From positions 1 through 64,000 of the forward strand of contig JAUYFI010000189.1 of assembly GCA_030691075.1 (NCBI GenBank): 64,000 nt of DNA. The letters are read 5' to 3'. Below, one piece after another: positions 50,422 to 58,487 of this stretch. Positions within the stretch are counted from its first letter, which is position 1; every line of letters starts with the position of its first letter. The position numbers and the translations under genes were made by a program. Under the pieces are notes generated by a model. It saw only the letters and a list, made by a program, of their open reading frames with translations. It had not been told where the DNA came from and ran no database searches. Source of the stretch: Sulfurisoma sp. Its GTDB lineage: Bacteria > Pseudomonadota > Gammaproteobacteria > Burkholderiales > Rhodocyclaceae.

Positions 50422-51245
50422 GGCAGGTCTCCGCGACGGAACAGGTGATAGCCGAGCGTCGCCGCCGCGAGGCCGACGATGGCCGGATAGGCGAGCGCAA
50501 AAATCTTGTAGCCGGTGACACCGAAGAGGTCGAGGATCACATAGGCCGAGGGGCCGAGAACGATCAGTTGCGGATCGAACAGCGCCAGCGCCGCCGTGCG
50601 GAACACCTGCAGCGGGTTGGCTAGCGCCAGCGTCACGGCCACCTCCGGCGCCACCTTGCCCTGGATCATCACGCCGAGCAGGATGAGGTCGAGGAACAGC
50701 AGCAGCGTCAGCCAGACGAGGAAGGCCGCGCCCTGTGCCACGTCGGTGCTGCGCGCCACGGCCGAGATCAGCATGCTGATGCCGAGGAAGCAGGCGGCCA
50801 TCACGGCCAGCAAGGCGGTGTAGTAGCCGAACATGCCCCACGGCACTTCGATGCCGGCGATCAACGCCCACAGCACGGCGCCGAGCATGGCCGCGAACAC
50901 CGGCGTGAAGATGACGACGTAGCGACCGAGGATCTTGCCCCAGAACCAGGCGGCCAGCGACACCGGCAAGGAGAGCAGGTATTCGAAGACGCCGGCCTCG
51001 CGGTCGCCCGCCACCGAGCGCACCGTCGTGATGAGCACGAAGATCGGCAGAATGGCCATGGTCAGCTGGATATAGGTGACCAGCAGGCGCGACAGGCCGA
51101 TGAAGCCGAGCACGCGCGATTCGGTCAGCCCGAAGAGGAACAGCAGCGCGACGATGCCGCCGAACACCAGCGTGTAGATCTGGAACCAGCGCGCGCGCAG
51201 CGATTCGACGATATCCAGTTTAGCGGTGAGCCAGAGTTGCTTCAT
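50418..51245 (-). CDS. nosY: NosY, ABC transporter permease for N2O reductase maturation
   Basis: A 275-residue membrane protein with six helices, beginning with the ABC-2 signature LTAKLDIVESLRARWFQIYTLVFGG and containing SVAGDREAGVFEYLLSLPVS. NosY forms the membrane part of the NosDFY complex, which moves sulfur- or copper-related cargo for CuZ assembly. It overlaps nosL by four bases upstream and the TlpA-like gene downstream. Confidence 0.92.
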   Translation of the reverse strand: MKQLWLTAKLDIVESLRARWFQIYTLVFGGIVALLFLFGLTESRVLGFIGLSRLLVTYIQLTMAILPIFVLITTVRSVAGDREAGVFEYLLSLPVSLAAWFWGKILGRYVVIFTPVFAAMLGAVLWALIAGIEVPWGMFGYYTALLAVMAACFLGISMLISAVARSTDVAQGAAFLVWLTLLLFLDLILLGVMIQGKVAPEVAVTLALANPLQVFRTAALALFDPQLIVLGPSAYVILDLFGVTGYKIFALAYPAIVGLAAATLGYHLFRRGDLP

Positions 51246-51724
51246 GTACGGCCCTTATTGAATTTGGTCACCACGTGTTCGCACATGGTGGGGAAATCGA
51301 CCGAGCCGGCCTGGGCGTGGGCCACGGCGCCGAAGTTGAAGCCCATCGGCGAGGTCTTGCCGACGTACTGGGCCTTGCGGCCGTCGAGCCAAACGACGTC
51401 CTGGCCGCGACTATTGACGTCGGCGACCCAGAGCTTCGTCGCCGGCTCGCGCAGCCACGGGTAGGCAGCGGCCTTGTCGTTCAGCCACAGGGCGATGCAG
51501 CCCGGATCGTCGAACTTGAACACGATGTTCTTCGGCCCGCCGCGCATCTCGCCGGCGAAGCGGCGATCCGAGATCACCATGCTACAGACGATGCAGGTGT
51601 CGCGGTCCCACTTGATTTCCTGCATGCCCTCGGGCCAGTTGCCCTTGTTGCCGCAGGCAGCGAGCATTCCGGCCAGCGGCGTGATGGCGAACCCGGCCAC
51701 GAGAAAGCTGCGCCGATCCATCAA
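51242..51724 (-). CDS. nosL: NosL copper-chaperone lipoprotein
   Basis: A 160-residue lipoprotein. An N-terminal MMDRRSFLVAGFAITPLAG leads to the lipobox LAAC (C24). The metal site is DTCIVCSMVISD, and the C-terminal half has a conserved SPMGFNFGAVAH. NosL delivers Cu(I) to NosD/NosZ in the periplasm. It overlaps nosF and nosY by four bases each, so the three are coupled. A second NosL-like gene lies at 63440. Confidence 0.92.
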   Translation of the reverse strand: MMDRRSFLVAGFAITPLAGMLAACGNKGNWPEGMQEIKWDRDTCIVCSMVISDRRFAGEMRGGPKNIVFKFDDPGCIALWLNDKAAAYPWLREPATKLWVADVNSRGQDVVWLDGRKAQYVGKTSPMGFNFGAVAHAQAGSVDFPTMCEHVVTKFNKGRT

Positions 51725-52665
51725 TTCGCCGTCCCGCCATCCGCTACGGCGAGGAGAGCGTCTTTTGCTCGACCGCCTTGTAGCGCAGTTGCTTCATCAG
51801 CGCCGACTTTCTGGTCCGTTTCCTTCAGCGAGATGTCGCTGATCAGCGCGACATAGCGCGAGGTCATGCCGATGAAGCGCAGGCGGTCGGGGCCGGCGAC
51901 ATCGCCAGTCCATTCGAGGCCGCCGCCGCGATCCGTGAAGTTCCAGCCGGTCATGGCCTTGGCGAAAGCCGGCTCGGGGCGCTTGACCACGATGCGGCAG
52001 TCGAGCCGACCGGAGAGCGAGACATCGTCGGCGACGCGATCGTCGAGCACCACCTTGCCCATGTCGAGCTCGATCACGCGATTGACCAGCGTCGACACCT
52101 CGTTGATGCGATGGCTCGAAATCAGCATGGTCGCGGACTCGGCGCGCTCGGCCAGCAGTTCGAAGAATATCTTTCGCGCCTCGGGGTCGAGGTTGGCGGC
52201 GGGCTCGTCCATCACCAGCACGCGGGCATCGCGGCCGAGCGCGATGGCGATCAGAAGCTTCTGCTTCATGCCGCCGGAAAGGCGCACGAACTGGCGCGAA
52301 CTCACGCCATCGACATCGAGGCCGAGGCGCCTGGCCAGGGCGACCATGCGTTGCGGATCGCTGCCACAGAGCGAGGCCGCGAAGTGGATGAGTTGGCCCA
52401 CGGGCATTTTCAGCGGCGGCGGCAACTGCGGCACAAAGCCGATGCCGCCGAGAACAGCCGTGCGCTCGGTGCGCGGCGAACGGCCCTCGATGGTGACCAG
52501 GCCGTCATGGGTGTATTCGCCGAGCAGGCAGCGGATCAGCGTGGTCTTGCCAGCGCCGTTGGAGCCGATCAGCGCGACGCGCTCGCCAAGGCCGATCTCG
52601 AGGTCGATGCCGTCGAGCACGCGGGCGCGACGGAAGGTCTTGACGACGTTCTGGAACTTGATCAT
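51721..52665 (-). CDS. nosF: NosF, ABC ATPase for N2O reductase maturation
   Basis: A 314-residue ABC ATP-binding protein. Walker A is GSNGAGKTTL, the signature is RLSGGMKQKLLIA, Walker B is VLVMDEPAANLD, and the H-loop is ISSHRINEV. It powers NosDFY. The last 20 residues include a stretch encoded by a dispersed-repeat core (DQKVGADEA), absent from typical NosF, so the C-terminus seems to have been extended. Confidence 0.92.
   Translation of the reverse strand: MIKFQNVVKTFRRARVLDGIDLEIGLGERVALIGSNGAGKTTLIRCLLGEYTHDGLVTIEGRSPRTERTAVLGGIGFVPQLPPPLKMPVGQLIHFAASLCGSDPQRMVALARRLGLDVDGVSSRQFVRLSGGMKQKLLIAIALGRDARVLVMDEPAANLDPEARKIFFELLAERAESATMLISSHRINEVSTLVNRVIELDMGKVVLDDRVADDVSLSGRLDCRIVVKRPEPAFAKAMTGWNFTDRGGGLEWTGDVAGPDRLRFIGMTSRYVALISDISLKETDQKVGADEATALQGGRAKDALLAVADGGTAN
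51798..51810 (-). repeat. Dispersed repeat core at the 3' end of nosF
   Basis: The minus strand reads AAAGTCGGCGCTG and is translated as part of QKVGADEA near the NosF C-terminus. Confidence 0.5.
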
Positions 52666-52708
52666 GGTGGGGCGAATTTTACGGGCATCCGCCCCACCGC
52701 GGTTTGAT

Positions 52709-53686
52709 TCAGAGCAGTTTCGAGAGCCCCTTGACTTCGAAGGTCAATGACCCCGTCGGACAGGTATCGACGCAGAGGCCGCAGCGCGTGCAATCGGGGC
52801 CGATCGGCACTTCGGTGTCGACGGCGCGGCCCTTGATCACCGTGTCGAGCACGTGCGGCACCAGGCAGACCTTGCGGCAGTCGCCCTCGTGAAAGCAGCC
52901 GTCGAGCGTGTACTTGATGCGCAGCGGCGAGACGATGCCGACGACGCCGTAGGTCAGGCCGATCGGGCAGGCGTAGCGACACCAGGCGCGCTTGGAGAAG
53001 AACACTTCGAACACCAGCAGCGCCAATACCCACAGCAGCGCCACGCCCGGTCCGTAGATCATGGCCCGCGAGAGGATGCCGATCGGCGAGATCGACTCGA
53101 ACACGGTGTAGCCAGTAACGACGGCCAGCACGGCGAACACCAGCCAGAACACGCTGCGCAGGCGGCGGTCGATGGTCTGGTCGGTCACCAGCTTCTTCTT
53201 CACCAGATAGAGGTGGAGCTTTTCGGCCCACTCGGCCAGCAGGTGGTAGGGGCAGACCCAGGAGCAGAAGGTGCGTCCGCCCAGCAGAATCCACAGCACC
53301 AGCACCGTGCCGGTGCCGATCAGCAGGTTGTTGATGACGTGCTTGTGCGCGAGCATCACCTGCAGCGCCGAGTTGAGGTCGATCACATGGAAGCCGATAA
53401 AGCGCGAAGCCGTCAGCGCGCCCTCGAGAATCTGGATGTCGAAGTAGAAGGAGACGACGAACAGCAGATTGGCGAAAATCAGCGTCGCCCAGCGGCGGTT
53501 GCGCCACTTGTGGCTGGGCACGGCATGGGCGCGGGCGTGGAGTTTCTCGGCGATCAGGTCGCGGTTGCCGCGCTTGTGGAAGTGAATCTTTTGCGCTTCC
53601 GGCGCGATGGTCTCCGGCTTCTTCGGCTCGCGGCCGAACATGACCATGATCTGCTCGCGGAAGCGGCGCCTGAGATAGGGGTTCAT
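52709..53686 (-). CDS. nosH: NosH-like (NapH-type) membrane iron-sulfur protein
   Basis: A 325-residue protein with about four helices. It has two CxxxCP motifs on the cytoplasmic face (RTFCSWVCPYHLL and RAWCRYACPIGL) and C-terminal ferredoxin motifs (CFHEGDCRKVC and CTRCGLCVDTCPTG). This is the NapH/NosH pattern; with NosG it is thought to take electrons from menaquinol towards NosZ through cytochromes c in clade II systems. I start at MNPYLRRRF (53686). A 163-base gap rich in GC hairpins separates it from nosG. Confidence 0.9.
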   Translation of the reverse strand: MNPYLRRRFREQIMVMFGREPKKPETIAPEAQKIHFHKRGNRDLIAEKLHARAHAVPSHKWRNRRWATLIFANLLFVVSFYFDIQILEGALTASRFIGFHVIDLNSALQVMLAHKHVINNLLIGTGTVLVLWILLGGRTFCSWVCPYHLLAEWAEKLHLYLVKKKLVTDQTIDRRLRSVFWLVFAVLAVVTGYTVFESISPIGILSRAMIYGPGVALLWVLALLVFEVFFSKRAWCRYACPIGLTYGVVGIVSPLRIKYTLDGCFHEGDCRKVCLVPHVLDTVIKGRAVDTEVPIGPDCTRCGLCVDTCPTGSLTFEVKGLSKLL

Positions 53687-53818
53687 CGCATGCTCCACCC
53701 GAGGAATCCGGCCGCCGGGCCGTCCCAAGGCCGGACGGTACGCCGCCGGAGGCGGCAATCGCGACGACCGTCCCACGAAGCGCCCCGTGACAATCGAGCG
53801 CAGCGAGCTTGCGGGCTT

Positions 53819-53834
53819 CCCCCCGCGAGGGGGG
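53819..53834. repeat. GC hairpin between nosG and nosH
   Basis: CCCCCC-GCGA-GGGGGG lies in a 163-base gap (53687-53849) that also holds GCGCAGCGAGCTTGCGGGC. A similar unit forms the 5' end of prmB. It could attenuate transcription inside the nos cluster. Confidence 0.55.
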
Positions 53835-53849
53835 ACCGAGGGGGGCGGG

Positions 53850-54770
53850 TCATGTCTTCCACACTTCGCGCGGCACGATCTCTATGGATGCGGATTCGGT
53901 CGGGCAGATCATCTCGCAGACGCCGCAGCCGACGCAGGGCTCATGCACCACCGGCGACTTGCGCTTGGCGCCGTCCGGGGCGAACACGGTTTCGATCGAA
54001 ATGGCGCCCTTGATCGGGCACTCGCGCACGCAGAGGTCGCACTCGGCGACGTCGTAGGGATGCTCGCCGATCCGGATCGGCTTCCAGCGGTCGACCGCCA
54101 TGTAGCGCATCCTGCCCTTGAAGTCGGGCCCCCGCACCTGGCCCTTGAAGCCCTTGCCCTGGATGGCGAGACAGGCCTCGGGCCGCGTCAGGCGCGCCAC
54201 GCCGATGCGCTCGTTAAGATTAAGCGTCGGCTCGGCGTCCTTTTCCTTGGCCAGCAGGATGGGCTTGGCGGCCAGCGCCGCACCGGGGCGCACCTTCAGG
54301 AAATCCGGCTTGTGATAGGTCAGCGAGCCCGTCGGGCAGGCGAGAATGCATTGCACCGCATCGCAGGAGAAGTCGCAGGCCTGCTCGCGGGCGTCGATGT
54401 AAGGCACGCCCACGCCGAAGCCGTCGACCAGGTCAGCGAGCTTGATCGCCGACACCGGGCAGACCTGCACGCACTGGCCGCACTTGATGCAGCTGGCAAG
54501 GAAGTCCTTTTCGTCAAGCGCGCCGGGCGGCCGCAGCCGTTTCTTTTGAGCATAGAGCAGCGGCAGGAAACCGGAGAGGGCCGCGCCCATGACGCCGCCG
54601 GTAAGCAGGAGGGTGCGCAGCGCGCGGCGGCGCGCCTGCTGGCGACGTTCCTTCGACAGCGGCGGCGTGCCGCCAGCGCGCCCCGAAGGAAGTACCCCTG
54701 GGGTGCCGACTTTTTTCGGAGCGGGCTCCGGCGCGGCCGAGTCCTCGGGAAGCCGTTCTTCGTCGCTCAT
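53850..54770 (-). CDS. nosG: NosG-like (NapG/MauM-type) ferredoxin
   Basis: A 306-residue membrane-anchored iron-sulfur protein with four [4Fe-4S] motifs: CIKCGQCVQVCP, CDAVQCILACP, CDLCVRECP and CVGCGVCEMICP. A helix (LRTLLLTGGVMGAALSGFLPLL) precedes them. It partners NosH in electron transfer to NosZ. Residues about 19-38 (KKVGTPGVLPSGRAGGTPP) come from an interrupted dispersed repeat and look like a recent insertion in the N-terminal tail. Start and stop overlap: the ATG overlaps the nosD stop. Confidence 0.9.
   Translation of the reverse strand: MSDEERLPEDSAAPEPAPKKVGTPGVLPSGRAGGTPPLSKERRQQARRRALRTLLLTGGVMGAALSGFLPLLYAQKKRLRPPGALDEKDFLASCIKCGQCVQVCPVSAIKLADLVDGFGVGVPYIDAREQACDFSCDAVQCILACPTGSLTYHKPDFLKVRPGAALAAKPILLAKEKDAEPTLNLNERIGVARLTRPEACLAIQGKGFKGQVRGPDFKGRMRYMAVDRWKPIRIGEHPYDVAECDLCVRECPIKGAISIETVFAPDGAKRKSPVVHEPCVGCGVCEMICPTESASIEIVPREVWKT
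54665..54716 (-). repeat. Dispersed repeat interrupted by a GC palindrome, inside nosG
   Basis: On the minus strand AAAAAAGTCGGC is followed by about 29 bases with CCCCAGGGG and CCTTCGGGGC, then by GCGCTGGCGGCACGCCG, the other half of the repeat. Compared with the intact copy at 63408 this looks like one repeat inserted into another. It is read in frame in nosG. Confidence 0.6.
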
Positions 54771-56161
54771 GCGCGCTTGGCCTCCGGCTTGGCGAAGCGC
54801 GGCGTCTTGTCGCGCAACTGCATCTCGGGCGTCGAAAATGGCGCCAGGCGCTCGAGGAAATCGAGCAGTTCGAGCACCGGCGAGTTCCTGAAGAAGCGCG
54901 CCGCCGGAATCTCCATCCACAGCTGGTCGGCGTAGGCATAGTTCTCGTGCGGCGTGTCGCCGATGCCGTCCTTGTCGCGGTCGAAGCCCTGGTAGGTATC
55001 GAAATAGTTGCCGATCCAGGTGTTCTTGTCGCCATTGCCGCGGCCGCCCTGGAAGACATCGGTGAGGTTGCCCTCGAAGACGTTGTCTTTCATGATGTTG
55101 CCGCCGAGTTCGGAGGTCAGCTGCACGGCGATGCCGTTGTAGGCGAAGCGATTGCCGGTGAAGCGGATGGTGGTGTCGGGCTGAAACGGCGAAAGATCGG
55201 AGCCGACGCCGACGGCGCAATAGATGATCTCGTTGCCGGAAATCTCGATGTTGCTCGACTCCTTGAAGCCGAAGGCCATGCCGGCCGCGCCGGTGGCGTG
55301 GGAAATCACGTTGTTGCGGGCCGCCCCGCCTTCCATGTACATGAAGTAAATGCCGACCGCGTTGTCGTAAAAGCGGTTGTTCTCGACGATGTTGTTGTTG
55401 GCGAACATGAAGTGGATGGAATAGCGGCTGCGGCGGCCGACGTTGCCTCGGAAGGTGTTGTCGTTCGAATACCACGCCACCATGTCGCGGGTATCGACCA
55501 CCTCGTTGTTCTCGATCAGGTTGCGATGGCTGTACCACAGGCGCAGGCCGTCGCCGCGCACGCCGAGGTCGAAAGGCTTGGAGCGGATGCGGTTGCCGCG
55601 CAGGATGCTGTCGTTGGACTGCTTGAGGTCGATGCCGAACAGGCAGTTGTCGACGACGAGATTTTCGATGCGGTTGCGGTGGCCGCGCACGTCGAGACAA
55701 CTGTCGTCGGAATCGTGCGATTCGCCGGAGCCGGTGAGATGCAGGCCGCGCAGAGTCGAGTCATCGGCCTTGAGCTCGAACACCGTGCCCCTGTCGCCGG
55801 AGTCGATCGTGACCTTGCCTCCGCCGTCGATGGTCAGCGGTTTGTCGAGTACAACGGGGCCGGCATAGGTGCCCGGCGGCGGCTTCAACACCGAGCCGGC
55901 CGGCGCCTTGTCCACGAGTTCCTGGAAGGGCTTGAGGCCATGCACGCGGCGGTCGCGCTCATGCAGCATGAATTGCGGCTTGGGCCGGTCGACGTCAACG
56001 CGCGGGGCGTTGCTCATGTCGGCGGTTTCGCCGAGCTTCGGCGTCGTGGTCTCGATCTCGTTGACGCCGCGCCAGCCAATCTCGCCGCTGGTCTCGGCCG
56101 CGACCAGCAGCGAAGACACGCCCAGAGCCAGCAGCGGCAGCAGGGCTCGCGACAGTCTCAT
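54767..56161 (-). CDS. nosD: NosD, periplasmic beta-helix protein for CuZ assembly
   Basis: A 464-residue exported protein. A signal peptide (LLPLLALGVSSLLVA) is followed by a right-handed beta-helix of CASH/NosD repeats, for example RNRIENLVVDNCLFGIDLKQ, SNDSILRGNRIRSKPF and NIVENNRFYDNAVGIYF. NosD receives copper from NosL and works with NosFY to mature NosZ. It overlaps nosB and nosG by four bases each. Confidence 0.95.
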   Translation of the reverse strand: MRLSRALLPLLALGVSSLLVAAETSGEIGWRGVNEIETTTPKLGETADMSNAPRVDVDRPKPQFMLHERDRRVHGLKPFQELVDKAPAGSVLKPPPGTYAGPVVLDKPLTIDGGGKVTIDSGDRGTVFELKADDSTLRGLHLTGSGESHDSDDSCLDVRGHRNRIENLVVDNCLFGIDLKQSNDSILRGNRIRSKPFDLGVRGDGLRLWYSHRNLIENNEVVDTRDMVAWYSNDNTFRGNVGRRSRYSIHFMFANNNIVENNRFYDNAVGIYFMYMEGGAARNNVISHATGAAGMAFGFKESSNIEISGNEIIYCAVGVGSDLSPFQPDTTIRFTGNRFAYNGIAVQLTSELGGNIMKDNVFEGNLTDVFQGGRGNGDKNTWIGNYFDTYQGFDRDKDGIGDTPHENYAYADQLWMEIPAARFFRNSPVLELLDFLERLAPFSTPEMQLRDKTPRFAKPEAKRA

Positions 56162-57141
56162 TCGATGGTGCCTTCGCGAATCTGCTTGCGCCGCAGCAGG
56201 ATGGCCAGCGCCAGCGCGGCGAAGGTCACCAGCAGGAGCGCATAGCCCCAATAGGGGTAGGAGTAGGTGGAGAACTGCGCCACCTTGCCCTCGCCGAACA
56301 CCGTCGGCATGAAGGGCTTGACGGTGAAGGCGCCCCAGGGGTGCATGTTGTGGCCGAAGAACCAGAGCCAACCGGCGTACTCGATGACGAAGAACACCGG
56401 CAGCAGCGCCGGCACGGCCGCCAGCAGCAACTGGAACCGGCGGATCTTCCAGACGCCGAGCACCACGATGACCATGGCGGCGACGAGGCCGGCGATGGCG
56501 ATGTGGGTGTAAAAGGTGACGTTGTCGCCCCAGACCTTGATCTTGTCCGGTTCCTTGAAGAAGGTGCCGGCTTCGCGCACATAGTCTGCGACATGGCTGG
56601 CGAGGCGGCCGAGAACGTACTGATCGACGATGGCCCAGGCGGCGACGGCAGCGAAGCCCACCGACAATATCGTCAGCCGCAGCTTCTGTTTTGTCGCGGC
56701 GAAGGCCAGCAGCATGACGGTGAAGAAGCCGAAGAAGAACTTGGCCAGCGGCTTTTCCACCGGCGCGCCGGTGGCGATGGGGAACATGCCGACGTAATGG
56801 TTGATGGTGTTCATCTCGTGCACGCAGTCGAGTCCCTCGGCGTCCTTGTCGACGTTTTTCTTGGCGTCGAGGATGGGGTTGTAGCGCTCGTCTTCATGGC
56901 CGAGATCCTTCTGGATGATCTCGTTGGCCATGCGGGTGCCCTTGCCGGCCGCCTTGCAGCCGTTATAGACGCCGTCGAAATGGAAGTGGATGCGAATGCC
57001 GTCGGGAAAGGCGTCCGGCGGGTAGTTGGGCGCGGTCAGCGACACCCACCAGATGGGGGCGAAGTAGGCGGCGATCATGGCCACCAGACCGATCAGCGTC
57101 AAGCCGCCGATCACGACATTGGGATTCTTGGGGGCGTTCAT
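56158..57141 (-). CDS. nosB: NosB-like polytopic membrane protein
   Basis: A 327-residue protein with about six helices (for example VVIGGLTLIGLVAMIAAYFA and IAIAGLVAAMVIVVLGVW) and a long periplasmic loop with His, Cys and acidic residues (IRIHFHFDGVYNGCKAAG, DCVHEMNTINHYVGMFP). Position and topology match NosB of clade II nos operons such as that of Wolinella, where it is needed for N2O respiration but has no assigned biochemical role. It lies between the cytochrome c genes and nosD. Confidence 0.8.
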   Translation of the reverse strand: MNAPKNPNVVIGGLTLIGLVAMIAAYFAPIWWVSLTAPNYPPDAFPDGIRIHFHFDGVYNGCKAAGKGTRMANEIIQKDLGHEDERYNPILDAKKNVDKDAEGLDCVHEMNTINHYVGMFPIATGAPVEKPLAKFFFGFFTVMLLAFAATKQKLRLTILSVGFAAVAAWAIVDQYVLGRLASHVADYVREAGTFFKEPDKIKVWGDNVTFYTHIAIAGLVAAMVIVVLGVWKIRRFQLLLAAVPALLPVFFVIEYAGWLWFFGHNMHPWGAFTVKPFMPTVFGEGKVAQFSTYSYPYWGYALLLVTFAALALAILLRRKQIREGTIE

Positions 57142-57183
57142 TGTGCTCTCTCTTGTTTTGGAGCCATCGCCGCGCCGACCCGG

Positions 57184-57205
57184 CGTGTCGCCGGCGCCGA
57201 CTTTT
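57184..57205 (-). repeat. Dispersed repeat upstream of nosB
   Basis: The minus strand reads AAAAGTCGGCGCCGGCGACA with two substitutions against the core. It lies in the 125-base gap between the diheme cytochrome gene and nosB. Confidence 0.65.
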
Positions 57206-57266
57206 CGCGAAGACCGGCCGCGCGCCAGGAGGGCGGCGCGCGGGGTCCATTACAGCATGGTATGAC

Positions 57267-57998
57267 TTACTTCTTCTTGCCGCCGGCCTTGGGCTTGCAC
57301 ATGGCGCCCGGCATGGAGAGGCTGGCCTGGTAGGCCGAGATCACCACCAGTTGATCGTTGGTGTAGGGCTTGATCACCTTGATCATGTCCGGATTGGCGT
57401 TGCGGCGATGGCCGTCGCGAATCTCGGTCATCTGGCGCAGCAAGTACTTGTAGTGCTGGCCGGCGATCACCGGATAGAACTTGGCCTTGTCGCCCTCGCC
57501 GTTGGCGCCGTGGCATTCCTTGCACTGCTTCTCGTAAAGCTCCTTGCCCTTGGCGATCTGCGCCGCGGCGTCCTTGCCTTCGTAGACGCCATGATCGACG
57601 GGGATGCACAGTTTCTCGATGTAGGCCGAGACGTTGGCGAGTTCCTGCGCGTCGGTGAGTTCCTTGGCGAAGGGATACATGGTCGGGTTGTCGCGCAGGC
57701 CGGCGCGGATGTCGGCCATCTGCTTGATCAGCACCGTGGTGTGCTGGCCGGCGAGCTGCGGAAAGGTGCCATCGGTGCGGCCGGCGCCCGAGGGCAGGTG
57801 GCAGGCGCCGCAAATCTCGTAGCCTTCCTTGCCGGCCTTGGCATCGCCCTTCTTCTGCAGGGCTTCGATTTTCTCGCCCTCCTGGGCATTCCATTTGTAA
57901 TCCTTGCCCTCGATGCCCTCTTTCTTCGGGGCGGGCGGGCCGGCAAGGGCGATGCTGGCGGAGAGCAGCGCAAGCGCGAGCAGGATGGGTGATTTCAT
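57267..57998 (-). CDS. Diheme cytochrome c of the nos cluster
   Basis: A 243-residue periplasmic cytochrome with signal peptide (MKSPILLALALLSASIALAG) and two heme sites (CGACH and CKECH), each in a class I c-type fold with distal Met candidates (TMYPFAKEL and YPVIAGQHY regions). The order and size resemble NosC-type cytochromes of clade II nos operons, which carry electrons to NosZ. The C-terminus is Lys/Gly-rich (KPKAGGKKK). I start at ATG 57998; the next upstream ATG would add 11 residues before the signal peptide. An FNR-type box lies 62-75 bases upstream. Confidence 0.88.
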   Translation of the reverse strand: MKSPILLALALLSASIALAGPPAPKKEGIEGKDYKWNAQEGEKIEALQKKGDAKAGKEGYEICGACHLPSGAGRTDGTFPQLAGQHTTVLIKQMADIRAGLRDNPTMYPFAKELTDAQELANVSAYIEKLCIPVDHGVYEGKDAAAQIAKGKELYEKQCKECHGANGEGDKAKFYPVIAGQHYKYLLRQMTEIRDGHRRNANPDMIKVIKPYTNDQLVVISAYQASLSMPGAMCKPKAGGKKK

Positions 57999-58059
57999 GT
58001 CGTGATCCTCTTCGTAAGTCGGGGTGAGCACATTGTCCCCAAAGGAATATCAGCGTTCA

Positions 58060-58073
58060 TTGATATGCGTCAA
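58060..58073 (-). promoter_or_regulatory. FNR/DNR-type box before the diheme cytochrome c gene
   Basis: TTGATATGCGTCAA matches TTGAT-N4-ATCAA at nine of ten positions. With the box at -41.5 the start of transcription on the minus strand would be about 58025, and GACAAT lies exactly at the expected -10 (58037-58032). This suggests that the cytochrome c-nosB-nosD part has its own promoter. Confidence 0.65.
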
Positions 58074-58095
58074 TCGACGGGGCAGCGCCCTTCGA

Positions 58096-58410
58096 TCAGG
58101 GCTTCAGCTTGGACAGATGATCGGCCAGCACCTTGATTTCGGCATCCGTTACCAGGTGCATCACGCCCTTCATCGCCGCGGTCTGGCCGTTGTTGCGCGC
58201 GCCGCTCTTGATGTCCTTCATCTGCTGCTCGGCATAGCCGGCGTTCTGTCCGGCGAGTTTGGGATAGGTCGCCATCAGCGGCTTCTTCGCGTCCTTGCCG
58301 TGACAGGCGACGCAGGTTTTTTCGGCATAGAGCTTGGCGCCGTCGGCGGCCGAAAATGCCTGACCGGAAAGCGCGAGCGCGGCGGCGGCGATAATCATCG
58401 AAGACTTCAT
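58096..58410 (-). CDS. Small monoheme cytochrome c
   Basis: A 104-residue protein: signal peptide (SSMIIAAAALALSGQAFSA), one heme site CVACH, and a distal Met candidate in GVMHLVTDAE. It is a class I c553-like carrier, probably the direct electron donor to the CuA centre of NosZ. It follows nosZ by 77 bases, beyond a strong terminator, so it may be transcribed by read-through or from its own promoter. Confidence 0.88.
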   Translation of the reverse strand: MKSSMIIAAAALALSGQAFSAADGAKLYAEKTCVACHGKDAKKPLMATYPKLAGQNAGYAEQQMKDIKSGARNNGQTAAMKGVMHLVTDAEIKVLADHLSKLKP

Positions 58411-58426
58411 GGGTATTCCTTTCGTA

Positions 58427-58460
58427 AAAGAAAAACGGGGGGCAGATTACGCTGCCCCCC
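58427..58460 (-). terminator. Strong intrinsic terminator after nosZ
   Basis: On the minus strand GGGGGGCAG-CGTAAT-CTGCCCCCC forms a 9-bp GC stem followed by GTTTTTCTTTT. This is a textbook rho-independent terminator 28 bases after the nosZ stop. It would limit expression of the downstream maturation genes relative to nosZ. Confidence 0.9.
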
Positions 58461-58487
58461 GCTTGTTGCACCTTGTTTCAGATCAAC

